Of a stretch of 64,000 nucleotides of DNA, positions 44,701 through 57,394 are shown in pieces (positions within the stretch are counted from its first letter, which is position 1; each line of letters opens with the position of its first letter). The translations under genes and the position numbers were made by a program. This DNA is from Epiperipatus broadwayi (taxonomy: Eukaryota; Onychophora; Udeonychophora; Euonychophora; Peripatidae), in NCBI GenBank assembly GCA_028023455.1, contig JAQFVV010012574.1:729501-793500 (forward strand). The letters are read 5' to 3'. The notes below the pieces were generated by a model. That model worked only from the letters and a program-made list of their open reading frames with translations, had not been told where the DNA came from and made no database searches.

Positions 44701-45630
44701 TTTACAATGTTGAATTAAGTTCAGAAATTGGGAACCCAATCAAGTGTCAATCTGTTATTATCTAGAGAGTAAAAAAAATAATAAACTCTCATTATTTACT
44801 ATTTGTTAAATTCAGTAAGTATTTTCTTCTTTCTAGATAGATATTTGCATTATAGTGGGCTAATTAAAACAAAATTTACTTTTTACCTTAAACTTTTATA
44901 AACTTGTTAAAAATAATATTGCTACTATTTCTTAAATGTTCACTTGCAATAACTTGTAGTTTTGTCATAAGCTTGATAAACAATATTATAGTTTACCGGC
45001 ACTGAAGTCATTGGTTCTTTTACAATGACTATAAATAAGTTTTAACTTGTCTATTATTCAACATATTTATATCATATAATTTTACCTAAGAAGCAATCAC
45101 ACTGTATTATCACATCTCATTTTCAAACTTATCTACTTATAAGAAGAATTTTCAACAAGATCTTATAGAAATATTCAGTTTTTGTTGCCTTGATATGCTA
45201 AACAATAATGATTTATGAATTGTGTTTTTCCCTTTAGCAGGAAGTACTTTCTATTAGACACATTTTAAAATCTTATTGCTTTTATATGTTTTGTCATCAC
45301 AAACAAGAAGCTACTCACTTCAATTATTTGTATAAATACAGATTGTATCTCTCCTCCTAATTTGCATTCTTTATGTTAATTTTCTTTATTGGGACATTTA
45401 TTTCTTATAAACCAAAATAATTTTATTTATATTTTAGTTCTTTTGTGCTAATTATCTGAATAATTTCTGTTTATGAATAATAACAAAATTGTGTTATTTC
45501 TACATTGATTTTTTTCTTAAATATAGGTATTCTTGTGATAATAAAATTGAGATATTTATATAATAATACATAAAGATCATTATTATTAGTTTATTATTGT
45601 TTGATACTCTCTTATGGTAATCTCATATGT
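41800..45630. other. 3.8-kb AT-rich desert
   Basis: No credible gene, RNA or repeat, except a G8 run at 44434-44442 and a T-run at 43620-43637. Confidence 0.45.
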
Positions 45631-45632
45631 TA

Positions 45633-45965
45633 AAACAGACAAAACTCACTATACGTATTGCCACACACAGCAAGCCAGAGTAATCAATGGAAGCCAGAAG
45701 GATTGTGCATAAAATCCCCATCTAGTGCCTACTCATCCAATATCCCCAGATTAGTTTCTGGCTTGTTGCCTTTGTCAGTGAGGAGCCTTGGATCTGAGAG
45801 CACTGCACCTAGATCTTAGGATCTAATGCAAGAAACTAGGCTGGGGATATTGGATGAGTAGGCACTAGATGGGGATTTTATGCACAAGACTTCTGGCATC
45901 CATTGATTACTCTAGCTTGCTGTGTGTGGCAATATGTATAGTGAGATTTGCCTGTTTTAACAACA
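45633..45965. repeat. Near-perfect foldback element (family Q), arms about 120 bp
   Basis: Left arm about 45633-45751 and right arm about 45840-45962 are almost identical inverted copies: gccacacacagcaagccaga (45660) against tgctgtgtgtggc, and aatccccatctagtgcctac (45713) against gtaggcactagatggggatt (45859). The few differences suggest this is among the youngest hairpins here. The centre (45752-45839), on the minus strand, contains a hammerhead-like order: CTGACAA, hairpin GGC/GCC, then GAAAC. Confidence 0.85.
45752..45785 (-). ncRNA. Hammerhead-like motif in foldback family Q (degenerate)
   Basis: On the minus strand CTGACAA (core box with G8 changed to A), then AGGC-AACAA-GCC(A) as a short stem II and GAAAC. 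One invariant position is wrong and stem III is not identifiable, so it is likely inactive. Confidence 0.25.
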
Positions 45966-47360
45966 GTTATACACAAGCATAAGAAGTGGTGGTCATGTGA
46001 TGTTTATTGGCTTAATCTCATATGTAAAGTTACATCATTATTTTTTAATAAGGTTTGAGTTGGACTACCTAGATTTGCCTTATGTATATTAATGTTATAA
46101 GATGTGAAACACACATACTCAAGTATAGAATTAAATATAAAAGTTGGAAAAATAGAGGCACACAAATGATATATTAAAATAACACTTGCTCAATGACTTT
46201 ATTCTATACTGGTCACAATTATATAGCATTTAAACAATGTATAACAAAACATTAAGCTATTCCACATAAAATGAGTCTCAATTTCTCTCAAAATTAAACA
46301 GTAAAAGATATTGATCTTATACAGGTTCCTTAATATTCAAATCAGTGATTGGGTTGACCATGAAAAATATTTAATATCTCCTTTACATTTTCCTGTGACT
46401 ACATTAAATGTAGTATTACCATCTCAAAAGATAAAAATAGTGATCGAAAATCCTTCATGAGATTAATCTCTTACATTCAAATGTCTAAAGGATCTATATT
46501 CTGATATATCCATGCAAAATAACAATTGAACAGAAAAATATCATAATAAGACAAACCATCTTAATTGTATGATCACATTTTAGTCTTATTATTAAAAGTC
46601 CAAATAATAATTTATAAATGTATATGGCATGTGCTCAGTTATTATTTAATATTAGTTTTATGCTTATAACATCAAATTTTTTAATATCATAGAATTCTCA
46701 TCAGAATGTAGTGGGCTATGGAATGAAAGCTTAGATATAAATAATATGTTTGTGAAGGTCTTTACAATTTCTTTGACACATATTATAATGTTCATATATA
46801 CATTGATTTCTTCCATGATTTGCTCTTCAATTACTGAATATTCTGACTATAATGTTGTAAAATGTGCAATAGTTTTTTCCCCAGAAAGCCTTGATTTTCA
46901 ACTATAATTGATTCTAGCAGATTTTATTCTCCAATAACTAATGAAATGATTCATTATTTTTGAGATTGACAAACATAAAACATTAGTAGATTACCAGTTT
47001 TGGACTATGATTGCTTGAACTAATTAAGGATTAATAATTAATAATTTGATTTCTGTTTTAACTTAAATTGATTGAACTTTTCTTCTCATATAAAACTGTC
47101 ATTAACTTTTTTAATATATTATCCTCTTTTCTTAGAATTCTATTAATAAAATAAAAAATATTACATTATAATTAAAAAAATCAAATAAATAATACTAATA
47201 TGACAAATGTACCAATTGACAAGTTTTGGCTGATGGATGACTGTGATAGGATTGAGCTAAGATGAAAGAGGAATTGATAAAAACAAAAAGTTTTTTGTCC
47301 CCAAATTATAATTAAATAGATAATTTATTAATTTTCTTTATTTGTATTAATTTTTTTCTT
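45966..47360. other. AT-rich non-coding DNA
   Basis: No feature recognised. Confidence 0.4.
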
Positions 47361-47370
47361 ATGTGTTAAA

Positions 47371-47416
47371 GCGTTGACTGGTAAGCGAACCCGGGCCAGC
47401 TGCTTTCCACCAACGC
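47371..47416 (-). repeat. tRNA-derived SINE (family S1), internally deleted copy 4
   Basis: On the minus strand acceptor GCGTTGG pairs with TCAACGC. A B box within CCGGGTTCGCTT is intact, but most of the D and anticodon arms are missing, leaving 46 nt. The TTTAACACATAAG tail with an A run matches the other S1 copies. Confidence 0.6.
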
Positions 47417-47424
47417 TTGACCAT

Positions 47425-48555
47425 TTGTATTAAATTTAATGTGCTTAATTTATAAACACTTCAACATTTTTGTATTATTATGTTTAATTGCCTGTAGTAT
47501 AATGTTTCCAGATTTTGATCACAATAAAAGAATTATCTATATATATCAAATATATTTAACTCATTGACTGATTAATTAAATTATTAATTATGCAGTTAAA
47601 ATAGCAAGTTATTCTTTTAATTAGCTTGTGCAAATTAGAAAAATTGCATAAATATTATTAACTATGTATTGCTTATATCTGTTTAAATACATTTAAAATA
47701 CTTATTTCTTAATATATATATATATATAATAAAATGTCTTTTAAAAAAAATCTGTGACTAATAATTTCCTAAAGTTGCATAAAAATTAGAAATTGTAAGC
47801 ACTGAATAATGTGACATTATAATAATTTATAATCAACCTATATACATATATTAAATATATCATTTCACTTCTTAAAATAAACGACCAGAAATGTAAATTT
47901 TGACTTCCTCATTTCATGCATGGATGAATCAAAAGTGATAATTTCAAAATATAAGAGACCTGGAGCCAAATATTTTTAATAGACTATTGATAAACCCTAT
48001 TAAAAATTAATTTTCTAAAAATAGTTTTTTTTTCTTGAAAAAAAAAAAAAACTTAAATTGCTCATAATTATCGAAGAAAATCATGCACAATTAAGACGAA
48101 CTAGATTTTATTTTTATTTTTTAAATAAAGTTGAAAATAATCTTAAAATCTATGTATACATGTGTGTGTGATGAAGGATTTTAGCATAATCACTTCTATG
48201 TTAGACCCCCCCAATGATATGCTACAGAACACATCATTTAAATTTCATTTATTTTAAAAGAGCTTTCTAATAATTAAAAGGTGACATTTTAATTTCTCTT
48301 TGAGGCCTTATAGGAATCGAGCAGAGCAAAATTCTATTGTCCACTTCATACGTTTTGTCGGTACAGTTGTTATTATTATAAGATTATTCATATAGTAAAC
48401 GAACATGATGGCCTTTTTCCAAACAAAAATCAATCAGTGTGATGAGTTTACTGGCTTTTTGCCTCTATGTTTAAGATCAAAAAACAGTTATGCCTTTCTC
48501 CTCATTTCTGTGATAGTTTTTAAGTAAAATATAAGTTGAAATTTCTAAAAGCCAG
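47425..48555. other. AT-rich non-coding DNA
   Basis: No feature recognised apart from a short TA tract at 47714-47729. Confidence 0.4.
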
Positions 48556-48974
48556 ACTGAATGTGTGTGCGAATAAACTTTTTTATAATGGATATTTACA
48601 ACCATAACAGATAAAACTAAATCATGTCTCTTATTCCAAAAAGGTAATGGTTCGTGACACAAGGTAGAAATGCTAAGAATCTTCTGATTGTGGACCCAGG
48701 CTAGCATTGAAAAATGATCGTTTATTTAGGTATATAAACTGCAGATCACTTTCAAATAAAAAAAGGTCACACATATTAAAAAAAACTGTCTAATATTAAA
48801 TGCAACATTAATTGTAGTCTGTGAAGTTAGAATAGAAAGTGAAGAGATTGTGTAAAAAGTAGACATGTATTTACTACAATGATACAAATATTGAAAACAC
48901 AAGTGGAATGGGATTTATTATAAATAAGAAATGGAAGAATAACATTTTAGAGATTAATTGTTTTTATAGAGATT

Positions 48975-49300
48975 AATGGTTTATCACACAGAGTGATAAG
49001 ATTAGTTATTCAACTTAATGAAAGATAGCAAATACAGGTTGTTCAAGTTTCTTCTCCAACAAATTCTCATTGTGGTAAAGCAATAGAGATATGTTGTATG
49101 AATATACAAAACAATTTTGAACAGACCAAAATTGTCTTGGAAGATGTAAATATTAAAAATGGTAAATGATTGATAGATAGAAATGTTGTGGCTAATATTG
49201 GTGGTAATGATATAAATGAGATGACAGAGACTTGTGGAATTTGCAAAAAAAAAAAATATCTATATATTATGAATTCTATACTTGACAAAAATGCTAAACA
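48975..49300 (+). pseudogene. RTE APE endonuclease remnant (copy R4)
   Basis: A frame encodes HRVIRLVIQLNER, then (after a stop) QIQVVQVSSPTNSHCGKAIE, matching the family's VYAPTS block, followed by FEQTKIVLEDVNIKNGK, where the GDFN block is altered to EDVN. The loss of the GD pair adds to the evidence of decay. Confidence 0.55.
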
Positions 49301-49479
49301 GAAATGGACATGAGAGTATCCAAATGAATGTATAGAATAATTGAATTATATTTTGACTATCAAAAAAATATGTATTTCAAGATTGAGATGTTTTTAATAA
49401 ATTCAATGCACATTAATTAGTGATATATGTTAGTGCAAAATTAAAGAGGCAAAAATTAGAAAAAATATTATTCACAGAG

Positions 49480-50082
49480 TTACTATATGAAAGTAAGAAA
49501 GTATGATTAAAGATAAAACTAGCAAGACTAAAATAATGTTCAATGGATTTTCTCAGAAAAAAAGGAAGATTGATAATGATGAATTAAAAGAAATTAACAA
49601 TTTCAAATATATTGGTTAAATTATTTTACATATGGAAGCATAATGCATAAAATTAATCATAAAATTAAATTTAAATGGAATGTTTTTGGTAGAAATAACC
49701 TAATATTAAAAGGAAATATGCTTTTATGTTTGTAAAGAAAGGTTTGTAACAAATGTTTATTTGGGACTTGGATACTTAATAGAAAAGCAATACAGAGACT
49801 TGAGGCCACTTAATGAAGTATGGAGAGATGTATGTTAGAAGTAATAAGAAGGAATTTAGAAAAGCAATATAGAGACTTGAGGCCACTTAATGAAGTATAG
49901 AGAGATGTATGTTAGAAGTAATAAGAAGGAATTTAAAATAAAATACATGAGTGAGAGAACAAACAAATGTTACTGATATCATTGAAAAAATTACAAAACT
50001 GAAATGGAACTATGCTGAAATTATTATTAGTAAAAATGATAATTGATGGACAATTGGATTTTGGAAGATTGTAAAAGACCTA
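49480..50082 (+). pseudogene. RTE RT C-terminal region (copy R4) with a 77-bp tandem duplication
   Basis: Frames read KTKIMFNGFSQKKRKIDNDELKEINNFKYIG (49530-49617), the usual post-catalytic TKIM...YLG segment, then the CYMSERT-like region. A unit of about 77 bp starting agaaaagcaatayagagact is present twice (49780-49857 and 49858-49935), differing at a handful of bases at most. The duplicated unit covers the MER-x-ML-x-V region of the protein. Confidence 0.65.
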
Positions 50083-50289
50083 AAAAGATATATATATATA
50101 TATATGTTGATATGAAGATTTTGATAGGTTGCATATATAAAAGACATATTTTGCGGGTTCATCCGTGTTAAAAAATTTAAATATTGATATACTGACATTT
50201 TGACTTGATCACACAAGTCATCCACTGGGTGATAAAAGATAGAAAGATGATTGTAGAGGTGCTACAATCACTGATTTGAAAAAAATGTT

Positions 50290-50930
50290 AAAGTTCTACC
50301 AATAGCAAAAATGTTAAATTAAAAATGTTTTTTAAAAAAATCTTTCCAAATAGGAGGAAGTTTGCATGTATCATCTCACTTATTGATACAATCTGGCCTT
50401 TTAAGTATCTTGATGGCTTCTCTAATTTTGCATTTGTAGAGATTATCACATCTGGATATGATCCTGGTTCTAGAAAAATCAATTTTATGACCTGAATCTA
50501 TAGTATGGAGTGAGGGTACTGATGATGATGAGTGTTGTTTAACTGCATTAGCATGCTCATCCCTCCTAACACTGGTGCAATGATTACTTATACCTATGTA
50601 AGAAGCTTTACAATTTTCACATGAGATTTGATAAACATCATTAGATTCAAGAGGTGATTGAATCCTTAGGCTTGGTTATTATATTGCTGATCTTTTGATG
50701 AGTAGAAAATGCTGTATCTATATTATAGTGTTTTAATATACATCCAATACTGTCTGTAGTTCCTTTTACATATGGAACACAAATCCTAATAGCTGATTTA
50801 TCATCTTTTTGTTTCCTATTTTGTCCATTTTGGGCTTGAAATAAGGCTTTTTTTTATAAATTTATAATTATAACTATTTTCTAACAATACACTATTAATA
50901 TGATTTATTTCTTCTTTCAGATGTGACTTA
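50290..50930 (-). pseudogene. PLE GIY-YIG endonuclease domain, best preserved
   Basis: Minus strand. The linker reads RICVPYVKGTTDSIGCILKH, then after a shift and a stop comes DVYQISCENCKASYIG, the C-x2-C plus YIG signature of the PLE endonuclease, followed by VRRDEHANA (the R...EH block). Next, after further drift, GHKIDFSRTRII, CDNLYKCKIREAIKI and LPPIW match the usual end. The YIG and EH residues are intact; the frame is broken at least twice. The domain nicks DNA to start target-primed reverse transcription. Confidence 0.7.
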
Positions 50931-50990
50931 TCCCAGTGGATGACTTGTGCGATCAAGTCGAAACGTTGGTATATCAATATTTAAATTTTT
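50928..50990 (+). ncRNA. Hammerhead-like motif in the PLE right arm (family P)
   Basis: The segment ccagtggatgacttg then tgcgatcaagtcgaaac (50933-50964) shows GATGA, stem II CTTG/CAAG around TGCGAT, and GAAA; stem III AC/GT with loop GTTG and triplet GUA follow. The first two bases of the core box (C3, U4) are not CU, so the core is incomplete. The inverted partner is at 50190-50232 (minus), and a third relative at 57342-57385. PLE pseudo-LTR hammerheads are known. Confidence 0.4.
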
Positions 50991-51013
50991 TAACATGAAC
51001 CCGCAAAATATGT

Positions 51014-51048
<35 letters not shown>

Positions 51049-51185
51049 CAATTGGATAAAATAAGGAAGTGTGCTCATGTTGTGTGTAAAAGAGAGGCTA
51101 GGGATTGGGGAAATTGGATTAAACCTTAAGAAATATTTATCCTGCAGTAAATCAATAATGTTTGAAATTGATGATAATCATATTT

Positions 51186-54100
51186 TGATAGATTTGTCTA
51201 TGCATTATAAATTAGTCTACAAACAGAATTGAAGAATAATTATATTGCTTATCAAAAAACATAACCAAGAGTATGGTCATTGTAATGTAACAAAATAAAA
51301 AATCAACATCTTATGCATATTACTTTTAAAGTCAAAAGTTACATGTAATACAAAAACAGAAATATAAAGCTGCACAAGTATATAGTTAGTTTGTGAATAC
51401 ATTTTGAGAAGCCGGTTAAAAAGTTAAGTATTAAGAAACTAAAAAAGTTAATTGGAATTGTTAGAACTAAAAAGAGTGATACCATATAAATAAATGCTGA
51501 TTCATAAAATAATAGTCAAAAAATACAAGTGACAGAATTATGAGAAGATTATAGTATTATCATAATTTTTCTACAACTTAAAAACCTAAAATTCATTAAT
51601 TTGTTGGTGTTTCAAAAAATGTGAGCAACTAAGCAATGTCATCTTTTTTTTTTTACTAAAATGTTAATAAAAAAAACATAAATTGTATCATACAAAAAAA
51701 TACACTGTTGAAAAGCTGATTCAATAATGAAAAGAATGATGTATTGCACATATGAGTTTATCTTAATAATTGTGTGCTATCTTGATTTAAAATCTATGAC
51801 TAGTCAAAATTATTCTAAAAGTTGTTCTGTGGGATCGTGCAGTAGCTAACCCTTAAATTGCCTACTGAATAGCAGAGGTCTTTTAAACTGTTGATGGTGA
51901 GAATTTTTCCATTCTTATTTTACTCTCCAACTAAGAATAATTAGATATCCATTATTTTCATCTTTATTTTATCCTCTAATTAAGGATAGATAGATATCTA
52001 TTTGCTGACCAATATTGGGTAGTTAGCTTTTAGATGGACTGTTTATGTATCCAATTACATGAAATAAAAATTCTAAGACTGATTGGAAATGAAAAAAATT
52101 TCCAAAATTTAGCCAGGTTTGATCCAAATGCAATTCATAGACAAAGCAAATGTGTCTACTTCGAGACTTTTCCAGCATAATCATATGTATTAAACTGTAA
52201 GTGCTAACAGGTTATCATATGTAAATAACATCACACAGCCTTCATAACTCAAATGAACCAACAAAATATCTTCAGTCTGTTCTCAGAGCAATGCTATAAT
52301 TAAGCATTGTATTGTTGTCTTGACAACATATTACTGGCTCCCCACTGGTTAACTTAAGTATGAGGGCCATGCTATGTGATTTATAACTACATGTAAATGT
52401 GATTTGTGGGTAATATGGACATATTTTTCAATGTAGACTAACAATGACTGAAACAGAAATATTTCAATAATTTAATAAACAAATTGGCACAAGAAGTTTC
52501 ATTTTGTGAATTATTAAAAAGTCTGTGTATCAAATAGGATGTCATATGACTTTTGGCCCACATTTCATTAAGAGCAGCAATCCATTCTTATCACCCTTTA
52601 ACTATAAAGCATGAGTAATCAAGAAATGCCAGATGAGTCAAACAAATCTTTTACTAATTTCTGCTAAAGGAGTATGAAAAGCTTTCCTTAAAAAGGTAAC
52701 ATTGTATAAATTTAAAATTTTCCAAATTAAAAATAGGACAGAGACTAATACATTTTGATTTTTTTTTTTTCTGTAAAGCCCAATGATCATCTTGGGTTGT
52801 ATATCTTTTCACTTTTTCTTGCAACTAATTAATCAGCATGTGATGTCTCATGCATCATAAAGAAGCTCAGAAAGAACTGCATGTCTAAAATAAGAACTTT
52901 AATCTGATAAAGAATGTGCCATAATAAAAAGAAATTTAATGAAATTAAATCTGTATCACTGGAAAGTTGTTCAAAAATTCAAAGAAACTATCAATCAAGT
53001 ATATTTCATAAATAAAGAGAAATGTATATATTTAAGGATTCTTAGCAAGTAAACAGCTTCAAAAAATGTGTATTTTTCACGGAGATGTTCATATATATAT
53101 ATATATATAAAATTAAACAGGAAATAATTGAAGCTTCCTGCAAGTTATATACGTCAATAAACTCTTCCATAAATAGATGATATCATCTGCTTTTTAGCAT
53201 TTTTTCTTATATATTTTAGTTTATTTACGTAATTTTTAAATAAGGGAGTGACGTCTATTTATTGATTGTGTATATTTATAGACTAAATGATAAGAATCAC
53301 CATTTGAATATTCAGAGGATCCATGCAGAGTTTTAGTTTGAGCAATCTCCAAATATGAAATAAAAACTCAGTTTTAATATTTGTGAATATATAAATAAAC
53401 TGATAGTTTAACCCAGATAAAAATATAAAAGCTTTATTCTTGAAACTTATGACTAAAAGTATTATTTCACTATATGTATAAATAAGTGTTTTGTTTACAT
53501 AATATTCAGAAGTAAAACTATATTTATTACTATATTTTAATGTAACTTCTTTATTTGTGTGGTCAGTCTATGCTAAATAAATATTTTGGAAAGACATTAA
53601 ATAAATTGATAACAAATTTTATTATAAAGAAAGGGGAAACAATATATTTGATAGATCTGATTAATTAAATTTTGTTATATCCTAAACATACAATCTATAA
53701 TTTTCATATTTTATCACGTCCACTTATCTATTTATTTAATCATTAAAATGATATTAACTTATTTTTATATCAGTCAAATAACTTACTTTTACTAATATAT
53801 TGTTTCAATGCTCATGCTCACATGCATAAATGTGATCATTTTGGACCTATATTCCATACTCAAAGATTAAGATTTATTTTCTGAGGAAAAATATATTTGG
53901 AAAACTAGATTTAGCCATATTTTTATATTGCTGTATAAGTCAGTCAATCTATATATGAAATATTATAAGTCATTCTGAAAATAAAAGGTCTCATAAATTT
54001 TTTATTTATATTTATTAAAAATATTTCTCTTATAGTATTTTATATTTTAGTTTAACAATTTTTTTTTTACTGTAAGTTTCAAACCAGTCACATTTGCTAT

Positions 54101-54340
54101 TTCGAATTGAAAATATATTTCAAATCTAAAGATAAGTATTATTTATAATGAGTAGATAAAATGTTATTTTTTTTGTGTGTAATCTAAAACTGATTTACCA
54201 ATATGTTGTTATATTTACATATTTTAACATTTGAAGACTCGTAATTATTTATCCTCTCATTTTCAATATTAGATTTTAGTATATAAATTTGTACTCAATT
54301 TTGGAGCATATGATATTTAACTAAATGCCTCTTTATAAGT
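51186..54340. other. 3.1-kb AT-rich desert
   Basis: Noted only: two diverged tandem-like copies of a ttattttactctccaactaa-like unit at about 51918 and 51964; a gttgtcttgacaac hairpin (52314-52327); and a (TA)n tract at 53089-53109. No coding region. Confidence 0.45.
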
Positions 54341-54344
54341 GCCA

Positions 54345-57180
54345 TCACAAAATCGTCATCATTTTCAAATGGTGTGAGTTTATTAGAGGATGAAGATTTT
54401 TCCAAGTGAATCCAGTTTCTCTGTCCATAGAATTACTTCTTTATTTGATTCATACATACAACATTTAGTCTCCATTTTGATCATTTATAATATTTTGAAA
54501 TCTAATTTAAACTATCAACTATCCATCTATTATCTCTTATTAATAATATATACAGCTCAACCTCATTTTAGTGAATTACATTGTTTCATCCAAATCTTTA
54601 GGTTTTGACCTCTTCTTATTTCTATTATGCATCTCTCCATGCTTTGTTGGTGGTCTGAAATCTCTAAATAGTTTTTTATCAAGTGTCTAAGCATCTGATT
54701 TATATGTAAAAACTAATAAGACATGTAAGTGATTTCTTCCAAAAATTCTCCTTATAAGTTTAATTCTGCAATTAATTTTATCCTTAATGTTTTCATTTCT
54801 CTGACTAAGGTATATCTGCATGTGCTACTTTCTTTTAATTCACGATGATCAATCTTTATGTTCTTCTGTGAAAATGCATTGAATATTTCTATATCATTTA
54901 GGCATTTATCTTTAATTTTACTTTTCTTGCAACATTTTCTGAAGCTATGAAGCATTGTTTGGAAAAACAATCACATTCATCTGAAAATCTACATAATTTA
55001 ATTATCTATGTTTATTTATTTACTTAATTTATGCTTTAATCCAACAAATACTTCCTATAAAACGAATTTTGAAGATAGGGAATCATTCTGCTGTATACTT
55101 TAATGCCATAATGTAATCTAAACATTGTTGTTGCATTTCGATAAATATTTTTCAGAAGAATATTATATCTTAGGTTTATGTATTAATGGTTCAGCACTTT
55201 AGTCATTGTGGACATGTTACAAATCCATAGCCTTATGGCAACTCATACTCATTCATGTTTTATAACTTTTATTAACACTTTTAAATCAAGTTTGAGTATA
55301 AATTTTGCTATATGAAGAGTTATAATTATGTTAATACAGATTATTTATAGAAAGACTGATAGATCTGTAATTTATAACTTATTCTTTATCATTTTTTTAC
55401 TAATGCATTCTTCCAATTATCTGGTATATTTAATCATTTAACCATTTGATAGTTTTGCCAACAATTTTTCTAATTCTTCACCTGATTATTTTAAGATATC
55501 AATAATAATTTCCTCATTTCTTGAACTTTTTCACAGATTTAATTACATATCTTATCTCTTCATTTATAATACTTGGCAATTTAAAAAATGTATTCATTAT
55601 AGATGTTATTTTGACTTCTCATTCTGTATTATTATATATATTTTTGGTAAAACTCTTCCACATAGTTTATGATGTCATTCCTCTTATTAATAATAGTAAC
55701 ATTCTTTCTTATTATTGCTGAAATGATTTTTTAATACCAAGTTATTGTTTTATACTTTTATGAACTTTGTTCACACATATAGAATTTATGATATTTAATC
55801 CTTCTCTTTTAATGGATCATTTAAAAAATATTTTGATATTCTTTTTTCTTCATACATTATTTTTGATGTTTTAAAATTTATTAATAAATTTCTGTTTTCT
55901 TTGTGTAGCAGTTTTTAGTAAACTATCAATTATTTTCTTATTGATTTCAAATAAATTTTAACTATCTTCAAAGTTCTTAATATTTTAAACCAACATGTAG
56001 ATTTTCATTTAAAAATCATTGGAGTATTTCTGAATGTTAGAAATATCAATTCTTAATACTGTCTTTCTTAATACTTTTCATCTCTCTAGTTTAGCATTAA
56101 CACATACATTTTATTAATCTATGATTAGCTTATATTACATCTTGAAACTCATATTCTTTATTAATTAAAACATAATGTAATTCTGCTATACCTTCATTTG
56201 TATGCTTCTCATGCCCATTTCTATTTATCTTTTTTTTTTTTCAAACACATATGATGTGAAATATATTTTTATTTTTATGCAAACCTTACATGTCTATGTT
56301 TTCTCTCATTTCCATCACCATAATCATGTTTACCCATAGTATTTTCAATTTTTAATTATTTTGCAAATGTATATCAAATTCTCTTATGGCAGTTTTAAGT
56401 CAGTTGGTATAATCAAAATCACTTTATATATCTATATAAAATTTTCTACTTCATTATAATGGAAGATATTATGGAAAAAACCTGAATTATCTGCCTTTGG
56501 TATCTTTCATTACATTGAATAAGTAATTTTAACACTTTTCCTGATGTATCAACAATTTCCACTTTGTTGATTTTCTTTTTTATTCATAAAGAATTCCATT
56601 TCACTTGTGTTTCCAATATTTGTGCCTTTTAATAGCATACACTTCCACTTTTGTTATTCAACTTTTCTATTAATTTCATAAAGTTCAATAATAACCAATT
56701 AAATGTTAGACAATTCTTCTTCTAAGACATGAAATATTCCTTCATGATATCTACAGTTGTAACAAGTCATCATCATGGCATTTTGAATCGGCAATCAGAA
56801 GATTCTTAGCACACTCTATCCTTGGTTACCAACCATTCTTTTGAAAATGAATTTAGAGACTCCTGATAATAAAATCTATAATTTAATATTATGTAGTATG
56901 ATTGTAAATGTCTAAAAAAAGAATACTACAAACTTAACTGATATTTTAACAAAAAAATTGATTAAAAACAATATGTTTCTTCATCTTAATCTCACATTAA
57001 AAATGCCATTAAGCTTGCCAACATAAATGATATGTTTTAATAAATAGTCTATCCATGTTCATTAACCATATGATTCCTCCCATAGTGAAAGCACTGCAAT
57101 GACAATAACAAATGGAATGGATATTAGAAATTGATTTCATTTCACTTCTTTAAGATCTCAAAGAGGAATCAAACTTCCTC
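54345..57180 (-). mobile_element. RTE-clade LINE, near full-length but heavily decayed (copy R3)
   Basis: Minus strand. It aligns along its length with copy R1 (25190-27840). At the 3' end, agaggatgaagatttt (54386) and gtttctctgtccatagaatt (54415) match ggattaaggtctctc and the ttctctgatccatagtctct stretch of R1. Coding fragments include the GKHDYGDGNERKHRHV endonuclease block (about 56280-56340; family form G-x-x-RNERG). The 5' region 57005-57180 matches 27660-27840 (tccatgttcat near 57050; ggaatggatattagaaattg). It is more diverged than R1, hence older. Confidence 0.7.
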
Positions 57181-57341
57181 CCTTTTAAATAACAATTTAT
57201 TTTCTGCATCTATATATTTAATAAACTTTAAAAGCATCTAGAAAACCAAGAATATTACTGATAGAAAAATTACATACTTTGGAAAGCATATCACATACAT
57301 ATATAAAATTTATTATATATAATTAAGTTTACCCAGTTGAT

Positions 57342-57390
57342 GGCCCATGTGACCCAGCCAAAACATTGGTATATATTTTTACTATAATAA
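57342..57390 (+). repeat. Family P hammerhead-like fragment near the RTE 5' end
   Basis: The segment acccagttgatggcccat then gtgacccagccaaaacattgg aligns with the arm of the nested PLE (50933-50970): same spacing, same GATGR ... AAAAC/GAAAC ... TTGGTATAT order. It is decayed and has no arms. Probably a solo PLE end. Confidence 0.45.
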
Positions 57391-57394
57391 ATTA

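Larger units (their letters stand above)
50083..51043 (-). mobile_element. Penelope-like element with GIY-YIG remnant and inverted terminal arms, nested in the RTE LINE
   Basis: Bounded on both sides by (TA)n (50089-50105 and 51017-51043). The outer arms (50105-50235 and 50920-51016) are inverted copies: gacatattttgcgggttcat (50143) against atgaacccgcaaaatatgtc (50995). Each holds a hammerhead-like motif. The interior, minus strand, encodes the end of the PLE RT linker and a GIY-YIG domain. The rest of the RT is missing. PLE copies with inverted or partly duplicated pseudo-LTRs and 5' truncations are typical. The insertion disrupts the RTE C-terminal coding region. Confidence 0.7.
48560..51185 (+). 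mobile_element. RTE-clade LINE (copy R4) with a large internal deletion and a nested Penelope-like element
   Basis: Plus strand. The 5' region contains gctaagaatcttctgattg (48673-48691), also found on the minus strand of copy R3 (56796-56814). Endonuclease motifs follow (about 48975-49300), then after a deletion of most of the RT the post-catalytic region (about 49480-50080). The coding region is then split at about 50083 by a Penelope-like element and resumes at about 51044 with MRQLDKIRKCAHVVCKREARDWGNWIK, the RTE C-terminus. Alignment to copy R2 (37060-37150) shows the two halves join there. The copy is inactive. Confidence 0.7.
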
